A DNA stretch of 5,008 nt from Acidimicrobiia bacterium. GTDB lineage: Bacteria > Actinomycetota > Acidimicrobiia > Acidimicrobiales > Ilumatobacteraceae. The position numbers were made by a program, and so were the translations under genes. The notes under the pieces are model-generated. The model did not search any database, was not told the origin of the DNA, and saw only the letters and a program-made list of their open reading frames with translations. Within the stretch, counting starts at the first letter, position 1. Every line of letters begins with the position of its first letter. The DNA is taken from NCBI GenBank assembly GCA_009926705.1, contig RFOJ01000079.1:1-5008 (forward strand), in the 5' to 3' direction. This document shows positions 1 to 5,008 of this stretch, one piece after another.

Positions 1-42
1 GGCCGACCACTGCAGCATGAAGGTTGCGGCATCGAGCTTCAC
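1..42 (-). CDS. 5' end of an unidentified gene, possibly a membrane protein (partial)
   Basis: Fourteen codons are open from a GTG at 40-42 to the window edge and read (M)KLDAATFMLQWSA. The start is chosen because GAGGTGA (47-53) lies immediately upstream, with 7 bases between GAGG and the GTG, which is a good Shine-Dalgarno arrangement. A later in-frame ATG at 17-19 has no such signal. The peptide becomes hydrophobic after the fifth residue (ATFMLQW), which would suit an N-terminal membrane segment or a signal anchor, but 14 residues are too few to assign a family. It follows the M24 peptidase gene after a 48-base gap and is probably the next gene of the same operon. The 9-codon ORF upstream ends by overlapping this start (GTGA). 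Confidence 0.5.
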   Translation of the reverse strand, partial: MKLDAATFMLQWSA

Positions 43-68
43 GGCGTCACCTCGGCGTCGCAGACCAC
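39..68 (-). CDS. Possible 9-codon upstream ORF / leader peptide
   Basis: GTG at 66-68 opens a frame reading VVCDAEVTP that stops at TGA 39-41. The stop overlaps the GTG start of the next gene (40-42) in a GTGA arrangement. The ORF has its own GAGGTGA Shine-Dalgarno sequence (73-79) at the same distance from its GTG as in the downstream copy, because both were produced by the tandem duplication. The sequence therefore shows a well-formed initiation site and a coupled stop-start. Whether the peptide is made, or has any role beyond delivering ribosomes to the next start, is speculation. It has no run of one amino acid that would suggest an attenuator. Confidence 0.25.
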   Translation of the reverse strand: MVCDAEVTP

Positions 69-86
69 GGCGTCACCTCGGCGTCG
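40..86 (-). repeat. 26-bp tandem duplication carrying a Shine-Dalgarno sequence and GTG
   Basis: A 21-base block at 40-60 is repeated exactly at 66-86, giving a 26-base period; the five bases following each block differ. Read on the minus strand, each block contains GAGGTGA, then CGCC, then GTG, so the duplication copied a complete translation start region. The offset of 26 is not a multiple of three, so the two GTGs are in different frames and only the one at 40-42 opens into the next gene. The unit also has an internal echo (the hexamer GACGCC occurs twice), which may have favoured slippage. Confidence 0.9.
47..53 (-). promoter_or_regulatory. Ribosome binding site of the left-edge gene
   Basis: GAGGTGA on the minus strand, with 4 bases (CGCC) before the GTG at 40-42, or 7 bases counting from GAGG. 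It matches the anti-Shine-Dalgarno core well and decides the start of the partial gene. An identical copy lies at 73-79 in front of the short upstream ORF. Confidence 0.6.
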
Positions 87-90
87 AGCG

Positions 91-1188
91 TCACAGCACC
101 ACGAGGTCGCGTGTTGCGTGGTTCATTCGTTGGGGGCCGTTCGTTGTCGCGACGACGATGTCCTCCAAGCGCATCCCCCACTTACCCGACACATAGATGC
201 CCGGCTCGACGCTGAACGCATGCCCATGTGCAATCTGCAGCACGTTGCCGCGCACCATGTAGGGCTCTTCGTGGGCTTCCATTCCTATGCCGTGCCCGGT
301 GCGATGGATGAAGTAGTCGCCCCATCCGGCCCCTTCGAGCACGCCTCTTGCTGCTGCATCGACCGATTCACAAGTTCCGCCGACGACGCCGGCTTGCACG
401 CCGGCTTCTTGCGCGCGCTGCAAGTCGCTCCACGCACGCTGCACGTCGGCTGGCGGAGCTCCGAGGTGCACGCATCGAGTGATGTCGCTGCAGTAGCCGT
501 TCATCGTGCCGCCGAAATCGCACAACACGATTTCTCCCCGACGAATCTCGCGCCGGCCAGGGTGATGGTGCGGGCTTGCGGCGTTCTCCCCAGCGGCGAC
601 AATCGCAAAGTTGACGACGTCGTGTCCCTCGGCGAGCAGTCGAGCAGAGATGTCGGCTGAGACTTCTGCTTCCGTGCGACCAACGAGCGGAATCTCACCG
701 CGCTGCAATTGTGCAGCGACACGGTCGGCTGCGGCTCCGGCTGCCGCAAGTGCCGCGATCTCGGCGTCGTCTTTGCTCGCGCGAAGCGGGCCAACGACGT
801 CAACCGAGCGCACGTAGTCGCGGCCGGGCAACTGCCTGAGCAAATCGACAAGGAAGCGCGACCACATCTGGTCGCCGACGGCAATTCGTTTGGAGTCAAG
901 CAACAACGAGGCGACGATTGCCACCGGGTCTTGCGTCTCGTCCCACGACACGAGGTCGAACACCGAGGCATGGTGCTCGACGCGCGGGGCCTCGAGCCGC
1001 GGCACGAGCAGCGTCGACTTCGACGATGTCACGACGAGAGCAGTCAGACGCTCGAGCGGCATCGCGTGGTAGCCGACGAGATAGGGCAGATCGTGCCCGA
1101 CCGAGACGAGCAGCGCATCTACCGATTGTTCGCGCATCGCAGCGCGCACGCGCACGATGCGACTCGTGTAGAGAGCAGCCGAATTCAT
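91..1188 (-). CDS. M24-family metallopeptidase, Xaa-Pro peptidase-like
   Basis: This is a 365-residue cytoplasmic protein with no signal peptide, the usual length for a small Xaa-Pro dipeptidase or aminopeptidase of family M24B. Residues 1 to about 135 form the creatinase-type N-terminal domain (DALLVS...DLPYLVGY). Residues from about 140 to 365 are the pita-bread catalytic domain. All five expected metal ligands of the dinuclear site can be placed: D224 (LCDFGG), D235 (CSDITR), H299 (HRTGHGIGMEAHE), E328 (VEPGIY) and E342 (RLED). A histidine cluster at 207-209 (SPHHHPG) sits where the family has a conserved active-site histidine. Members cleave peptides before proline, but the substrate and the choice between dipeptidase and aminopeptidase cannot be read from sequence. 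The ATG overlaps the pirin stop (ATGA, 1185-1188). No convincing Shine-Dalgarno sequence precedes it, so translation is probably coupled. The family is secure; the specificity is not. Confidence 0.92.
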   Translation of the reverse strand: MNSAALYTSRIVRVRAAMREQSVDALLVSVGHDLPYLVGYHAMPLERLTALVVTSSKSTLLVPRLEAPRVEHHASVFDLVSWDETQDPVAIVASLLLDSKRIAVGDQMWSRFLVDLLRQLPGRDYVRSVDVVGPLRASKDDAEIAALAAAGAAADRVAAQLQRGEIPLVGRTEAEVSADISARLLAEGHDVVNFAIVAAGENAASPHHHPGRREIRRGEIVLCDFGGTMNGYCSDITRCVHLGAPPADVQRAWSDLQRAQEAGVQAGVVGGTCESVDAAARGVLEGAGWGDYFIHRTGHGIGMEAHEEPYMVRGNVLQIAHGHAFSVEPGIYVSGKWGMRLEDIVVATTNGPQRMNHATRDLVVL

Positions 1189-2090
1189 CGCTGCACGACC
1201 AGTCGGCCGGCCTGGTAGTCCTCGAACGCCTGCACGATCTCTTCGCGGGTGTTCATGACGAAGGGGCCGTAACGAACCACCGGTTCGCCGAGCGGCTTTC
1301 CGCCGAGCAACAACGCCTGCGCGACGACGTTGCCTCGTGACACATCACCGCCGCTGCCGGTGCTGTCGTCGTCGGCCTTTGCTGCGCGCAACGTGATTGA
1401 GCCACCAGAGCGCTCGAAGACGAGCATCTGTCCCGATGTTGCAGCGTGCCCGTTGACGCTCGCTTCACCGTCGAACACGTGCACCAGTGCAGTGTGCCCT
1501 ACTTCGGGCGACCACGACACTTCGTCGCCTTCGTGCAGCAGCACGTGCGCGTACGTCATCGGACTCGTCGTCTCCACGGCGCCTGTCACGCCCATCACGG
1601 TGCCCGCCACCACGCGCACTTCCCCGCCGTTCGACAACTCAACGCGGCGCAACTCGTCGGACTCAAACCCCTGATATCGGGGCGGAATCATCTTCGATGC
1701 AGCCGGCAGGTTGACCCACAACTGAAAACCGTGCATGCGTCCACCCGACTGCAAGAAGTCGTCGGTCGGCAATTCGCTGTGGATCACACCGGCTCCGGCG
1801 GTCATCCATTGCACGCCACCCGGTCTAATCGTCGCGACTGCACCAGTCGTATCGCGATGCTCCATCGCGCCATGCATCAAATAGGTGACGGTCTCGAATC
1901 CGCGATGCGGGTGCTCCGGTGCGCCAATCGCCTTTCCCGGCGCATATTCGACTGGCCCCATCTCGTCGAGCAACAGGAATGGATCGATGTGGCTGATGCG
2001 CGCTGTCGGAAAGGGACGTCGCACGACGAAGCCACCACCCTCGACCGTCCGCTCGGCGTCGATGATCATGTTCAGGGAACGTGGCGTCAT
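1185..2090 (-). CDS. Pirin-family bicupin protein
   Basis: This 301-residue protein matches the usual bacterial pirin length. The N-terminal cupin carries the family signature HPHRGFETVTYL (residues 60-71), followed by GGVQWMTAGAGVIHSE (91-106). H60, H62, H104 and E106 correspond to the four iron ligands of human pirin, so metal binding should be intact. Residues 118-130 (RMHGFQLWVNLPA) are also typical. The C-terminal half (about 155-285) is the second, metal-free cupin, ending in the usual GPFVMNTREEIVQAFEDYQAGRL. An acidic, Gly/Ser-rich stretch at 238-250 looks like a flexible loop within that half. Pirins include quercetin 2,3-dioxygenases and redox-linked regulators; one in Serratia marcescens was reported to bind pyruvate dehydrogenase E1. 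The role here is unknown. The ATG overlaps the lipB-lipA stop (ATGA). A second in-frame ATG seven codons in (2067-2069) also lacks a Shine-Dalgarno sequence, so the overlapping start is preferred. Confidence 0.92.
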   Translation of the reverse strand: MTPRSLNMIIDAERTVEGGGFVVRRPFPTARISHIDPFLLLDEMGPVEYAPGKAIGAPEHPHRGFETVTYLMHGAMEHRDTTGAVATIRPGGVQWMTAGAGVIHSELPTDDFLQSGGRMHGFQLWVNLPAASKMIPPRYQGFESDELRRVELSNGGEVRVVAGTVMGVTGAVETTSPMTYAHVLLHEGDEVSWSPEVGHTALVHVFDGEASVNGHAATSGQMLVFERSGGSITLRAAKADDDSTGSGGDVSRGNVVAQALLLGGKPLGEPVVRYGPFVMNTREEIVQAFEDYQAGRLVVQR

Positions 2091-3688
2091 CTGCGTACCA
2101 ACACTTTCACTTCGTGGGTTGCAGTTGCGGTGCTCGCCGACCCTGCAGCTTCTCTGGCGTGGTAGCTCGAGCGCGTCAACGGGCTTGACTCCACGTGCGA
2201 GATGCCGAGCGACTCACCGAATGCTCGATACTGCGCGAACTCTTCTGGTGTCGCCCAGCGAACGACGGGCAGATGGTCTGCCGAGGGTCGCAGATACTGA
2301 CCGATGGTCACGATTTGCACGCCAACTGCGGCCAGGTCGACGAGCAACGACTCGACTTCCTCGGACGTCTCACCAAGACCGAGCATGAACCCTGACTTCG
2401 TGACAAGACCTGCGCGCTTGGCCCGAGCAAGCACCGACAAACTCCGCGCATACCCGGCCGACGGTCGCACGATTCGCTGCAGACGGGCGACGGTCTCGAT
2501 GTTGTGGTTGAACACCTCAGGTCGCACGGCGAACAACTTTTCAAGTGATGCATCATCGCCCTTCGCGTCGGACACCAACGTCTCGACGGCGGTGCCTGGT
2601 CTGCGGTCGCGAATCGCCTTCACACACTCGGCGACATGAGCAAACCCTCCGTCTTCGAGGTCGTCGCGTGCAACCATTGTCAGCACTGCGTGCGACAAAC
2701 CCATGCGCGCCACCGCTTCGGCGACGCGCTGCGGCTCATCTGTGTCAGGCAATTCGGGCTTTCGCGTGTCAACGAGACAAAAACCGCATGCACGCGTGCA
2801 TCGCTCACCGAGAACCATGAACGTGGCGGTGCCTTCCTTCCAACATTCAGAGAGGTTCGGACAACCTGCTTCTTCGCAGACTGTCACGAGATGCAAGTCG
2901 CGCAACGTCTTCTTGGTCGCGAGCACGTCAGCACCGTGCTCGACTCGCGGACGCAACCATTCCGGCTTGCGCTCCGTGATGTGCATGCCGACAACATCGG
3001 GCTCGTAGTCCCACGCCACATCGTGACGGTCGTCGCTCGAGTCACCCCAGCGCTCCACCGCAAGTCGCGCCACCACGTCAGCGACTTGCCGCAGCGACGC
3101 GTTGCAACCTTCCTCACGCAGTGAGGTGACGGGATATTCGGCAATGCCACACGGCACGATGTGTTCGCGCATGTATCGGAGGTCAGGGTCGACGTTTAAA
3201 GCGAAGCCGTGCATCGTGCGGCGCGTCGTCGACCCGCGCGCAACACGCACTCCGATGGCGCAAATCTTGCGGGCGCGAGGCATGTCAGCGTCAATCCACA
3301 CGCCGGGATACCCGCTCTTGCGACCGGCGACGACGCCGAGCTCTGCGAGCGTGTCAATGACCAGTTGCTCGACGCTGCACACGTACGCGGTGACGTCGGC
3401 GGGTGAAGCATCACCGTGCTTGCCTGGCAATGAGCGAATCGGGTATGCCACGAGTTGACCCGGGCCGTGGTAGGTGACGTCGCCGCCTCGATTCACGCGA
3501 ACAAGCTCGGCACCAACTGCTGCCGGCTCGCACTTCAGGTTGTTCTCAAGATCTGCAGATGCCCCGTGCGTGAATACGTGGTGATGCTCAAGTAGGAGTA
3601 AATAGTCGTCGTTGGCGTGGTCGAACAACGCGTGCTGCAGCGCGAGCGCGTCGCGATACTTCACCCGCCCGAGCCAGCGGACGCGCAT
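2087..3688 (-). CDS. lipB-lipA: LipB-LipA fusion: octanoyltransferase joined to lipoyl synthase
   Basis: One 533-residue protein carries both steps of lipoate assembly. Residues 1 to about 215 are LipB, which transfers octanoyl from acyl carrier protein to the lipoyl-domain lysine. It shows RGGDVTYHGPGQL (67-79), GYPGVW (126-131), the catalytic lysine K141 (RKICAIGVR), HGFALNVDPDL (160-170) and the catalytic cysteine C180 (IVPCGI). Residues from about 237 to 533 are LipA, a radical-SAM enzyme that inserts two sulfurs. It begins ERKPEWLRPRV and shows the auxiliary-cluster cysteines C271, C276 and C282 (CX4CX5C), the SAM-cluster cysteines C297, C301 and C304 (CX3CX2C), VARDDLEDGG, GLGETSEEV, QYLRPS and the terminal RSSYHA motif (506-511) with its conserved cluster-binding serine. 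Both halves are near normal length, so only a short linker (about 215-237) joins them. The start fits the LipB N-terminus, has GGAG five bases upstream, and overlaps the E2 stop by one base. Confidence 0.95.
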   Translation of the reverse strand: MRVRWLGRVKYRDALALQHALFDHANDDYLLLLEHHHVFTHGASADLENNLKCEPAAVGAELVRVNRGGDVTYHGPGQLVAYPIRSLPGKHGDASPADVTAYVCSVEQLVIDTLAELGVVAGRKSGYPGVWIDADMPRARKICAIGVRVARGSTTRRTMHGFALNVDPDLRYMREHIVPCGIAEYPVTSLREEGCNASLRQVADVVARLAVERWGDSSDDRHDVAWDYEPDVVGMHITERKPEWLRPRVEHGADVLATKKTLRDLHLVTVCEEAGCPNLSECWKEGTATFMVLGERCTRACGFCLVDTRKPELPDTDEPQRVAEAVARMGLSHAVLTMVARDDLEDGGFAHVAECVKAIRDRRPGTAVETLVSDAKGDDASLEKLFAVRPEVFNHNIETVARLQRIVRPSAGYARSLSVLARAKRAGLVTKSGFMLGLGETSEEVESLLVDLAAVGVQIVTIGQYLRPSADHLPVVRWATPEEFAQYRAFGESLGISHVESSPLTRSSYHAREAAGSASTATATHEVKVLVRR

Positions 3689-5008
3689 CAGAGCTCCGCC
3701 GACCAGTCCTGCGTCTCGAGAATCTGCTTCACCTTCGCCAAGAAGTTCGCCGCATAGGCGCCGTCAAAGGCACGGTGGTCCCAACTCATCGCCAAGTTGC
3801 CGACCGGGTGGATTGCGATGCTCTCCGAACCGTCTGGCAGGCGCACCGCCACCGGCTTGCGCACGATTGCGTCGGTGCTGATGATCGCCACCTGCGGCTG
3901 GTTGATGATCGCCATCGTGAGCACCGAGCCGGCTGATCCGTTGTTGCTGATCGTGAAGGTGCCGCCTTGGATCTCGTCCGGCGACAACTTGCGCGAACGG
4001 GCGCGCGATGCGAGATCGTTAATCTCGCGCGCGATAGCTCGCAGTCGCTTGCCTTCGGCTCCGCGCACGACGGGCACCAACAGGCCTTGATACTCGAGGT
4101 CGACGGCAATGCCGAGGTCGACATATTTGTGCACGACGAGTGTGTCGCCGTCGAGGCTTGCGTTCATGTGCGGGAAGTGCGCGATGGCATCGACAATTGC
4201 ACGGCTGATGAACGGCAGATACGTGAGCGAGAAGCCCTCAGTCGACTTGAACGAATCTTTTGAGGCGTTGCGAGCGACGTCGACGTTCGCGTAATCGACT
4301 TCGACCACGCTGAACGCATGCGGCGCAGTGCTCTTGCTCGCCACCATGTGGCTGCCGGTGAGGCGGCGAATCTTGGAGAGTGGCACCACTTCGTCACGCG
4401 ACCCGACCACGACACGCGGCGCAGGTGCTGCCGCAGGAGCAGGAGCAGCAGCTGGCACAGTTGCTGCCGCAGGTGCAGGAACTGGAGCAGCAGCCGGCGC
4501 AGGAACTGCCGCAGGTGTCGGAGCCGCAACCGGAGCAGGAGCTGGTGCAACAACCGGAGCCGCTGCTCGAGTGAGACCATTCGCGTCGATGTAATCGAGC
4601 ACATCTTCGCGAGTGATACGACCGCCAGGGCCAGTGCCGGTCAACGCACTCACGTCGATGCCATGATCGGTCACGAGTCGCCGCACCACAGGTGAGAGCA
4701 CGACGTTGGTTGGCAGCGACGCGACTGGCGCACGAGTGGGAGCGGGTGCCGGCTTGGGTGCCGGCGTAGCAGCCGGAGCAGGCGCAGGTTTCGCTGCCGG
4801 TGCTGGCTTGGGTGCCGGCGCAGGTTGTGGTGCCGGCGCTGCAGCCGGAGCAGGTGTCGGAGCCGGCGCAGGCTGTGGTGCCGGCGCTGCAGCAGGAGCA
4901 GGTGTCGGTGCCGGAGCAGCCGGAGCCGCAGCGCCACTCGAAGCACCCACCACGGCAATCACCGTTCCGACGGGCACCGTCTCACCGGCTTGCACGCGAA
5001 TCTCGGTA
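3688..5008 (-). CDS. Dihydrolipoamide acyltransferase (E2), sucB/dlaT-like, 5' end missing
   Basis: This is the core and acyl-transfer subunit of a 2-oxo acid dehydrogenase complex; 439 codons are visible and the frame is open to the window edge. Domains in order: the last strand of a lipoyl domain (TEIRVQAGETVPVGTVIAVVG, about 4944-5007), an Ala/Pro linker (about 4720-4941), the peripheral subunit-binding domain (about 4588-4701, SPVVRRL...GTGPGGRITREDV), a second Ala/Pro linker (about 4411-4569), and the catalytic domain (about 3691-4398). The catalytic domain has the expected DHRAFDG motif near its end, with active-site His at 3775-3777 and Asp at 3763-3765, and a typical PQVAIIS stretch. 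The lipoyl-lysine itself is outside the window, as is the number of lipoyl domains. The neighbouring lipB-lipA gene parallels the mycobacterial dlaT region, but I cannot choose between succinyl, acetyl and branched-chain acyl specificity. Its TGA overlaps the next ATG by one base (TGATG). Confidence 0.93.
   Translation of the reverse strand, partial: TEIRVQAGETVPVGTVIAVVGASSGAAAPAAPAPTPAPAAAPAPQPAPAPTPAPAAAPAPQPAPAPKPAPAAKPAPAPAATPAPKPAPAPTRAPVASLPTNVVLSPVVRRLVTDHGIDVSALTGTGPGGRITREDVLDYIDANGLTRAAAPVVAPAPAPVAAPTPAAVPAPAAAPVPAPAAATVPAAAPAPAAAPAPRVVVGSRDEVVPLSKIRRLTGSHMVASKSTAPHAFSVVEVDYANVDVARNASKDSFKSTEGFSLTYLPFISRAIVDAIAHFPHMNASLDGDTLVVHKYVDLGIAVDLEYQGLLVPVVRGAEGKRLRAIAREINDLASRARSRKLSPDEIQGGTFTISNNGSAGSVLTMAIINQPQVAIISTDAIVRKPVAVRLPDGSESIAIHPVGNLAMSWDHRAFDGAYAANFLAKVKQILETQDWSAEL
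3694..3697 (-). promoter_or_regulatory. Ribosome binding site of the lipB-lipA gene
   Basis: GGAG on the minus strand lies inside the last codons of the E2 gene, five bases before the ATG at 3686-3688. Together with the TGATG stop-start overlap, it supports this start and translational coupling to the E2 gene. Confidence 0.55.
4411..4569 (-). repeat. Low-complexity Ala/Pro-coding tract (second E2 linker)
   Basis: About 53 codons that are nearly all Ala, Pro and Val separate the subunit-binding domain from the catalytic core. The plus strand is dominated by irregular GCAGGAGCAG and GCCGCAGG-type words without one clean period. It is part of the E2 gene and marks a flexible interdomain arm. 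It also produces long spurious frames on both strands. Confidence 0.7.
4814..4909 (-). repeat. 48-bp tandem repeat in the first E2 linker (two copies)
   Basis: Positions 4814-4861 and 4862-4909 are tandem copies that match at 45 of 48 bases, differing at 4825/4873, 4846/4894 and 4861/4909. The period is 16 codons and keeps the frame, encoding a repeated Ala/Pro unit (of the form PAPTPAPAAAPAPQPA). The flanking parts of the linker, about 4720-4941, carry more degraded versions of the same Ala-Pro pattern. Such linkers are flexible arms that let the lipoyl domain swing between active sites, and they tolerate length changes. Confidence 0.85.

Noticed and set aside
43..90. Possible transcription terminator in the only intergenic gap
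   Set aside because: The repeats there are direct, not inverted. I see no stable hairpin and no run of T in the direction of transcription.
24..215. Plus-strand 63-codon frame at the left edge
   Set aside because: It is antisense to the peptidase 3' end and runs through the duplicated Shine-Dalgarno region. The translation is Arg/Ser-rich without motifs, and it has no ribosome binding site of its own.
709..1218. Plus-strand open frame (169 codons) opposite the M24 peptidase
   Set aside because: It is antisense to a complete peptidase gene with all metal ligands, and its translation is compositionally odd, with no domain. The plus-strand frames at 118-660 and 918-1340 are rejected for the same reason.
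1446..2165. Long plus-strand open frame (239 codons) opposite the pirin gene
   Set aside because: It lies antisense to a gene with a clear family signature. Its translation is rich in Arg, His and Cys with no recognisable motif, as expected for a shadow frame in G+C-rich coding DNA.
2984..2986. Internal ATG as a separate lipA start
   Set aside because: It sits at the domain boundary (MHITERKPEW), but there is no Shine-Dalgarno sequence upstream, no stop codon separates it from LipB, and the frame is continuous. A minor internal start cannot be excluded.
4164..4604. Leu/Arg-rich minus-strand frame inside the E2 gene
   Set aside because: It is the out-of-frame reading of the Ala/Pro linker repeats. 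The Leu runs come from GCAG/GCTG words, not from a real membrane or leucine-rich protein.

Overview
The window looks like part of a single minus-strand operon from a G+C-rich bacterium, most likely an actinobacterium. The lineage is an inference. It rests on the base composition, on the dihydrolipoamide acyltransferase (E2) - lipB - lipA gene order (in Mycobacterium tuberculosis dlaT lies just before lipB and lipA), and on the actinobacterial flavour of the LipA and LipB motifs. An acidimicrobial origin is possible, but I cannot prove it from the sequence.

Read in the direction of transcription, from high to low coordinates, the layout is as follows. (1) The 3' part of an E2 acyltransferase gene of a 2-oxo acid dehydrogenase complex (3688-5008), whose lipoyl domain is mostly outside the window. 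(2) One long gene that joins a complete octanoyltransferase (LipB) to a complete lipoyl synthase (LipA) in a single 533-residue protein (2087-3688). (3) A pirin-family bicupin protein (1185-2090). (4) An M24-family, Xaa-Pro-peptidase-like metallopeptidase (91-1188). (5) The first 14 codons of a further gene that runs off the left edge (1-42). The first four genes overlap by 1, 4 and 4 bases, so strong translational coupling is expected. No internal promoter or terminator is visible. The only intergenic gap, 43-90, holds a 26-bp tandem duplication that copies a Shine-Dalgarno sequence and GTG start codon, and so creates a 9-codon upstream ORF.

The first two genes fit together. LipB moves an octanoyl group from acyl carrier protein to the lipoyl-domain lysine of E2, and LipA inserts two sulfurs to give lipoyl-E2, so the operon encodes the modified protein and its modifying enzymes together. 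The roles of the pirin and the peptidase in this setting are not evident. A pirin in Serratia marcescens has been reported to bind the pyruvate dehydrogenase E1 subunit, which makes the pirin's position here worth noting.

The most notable points are the LipB-LipA fusion and the duplicated translation start region at the left edge. I see no mobile element, CRISPR array, tRNA or rRNA, and no gene-free stretch longer than 300 bases.
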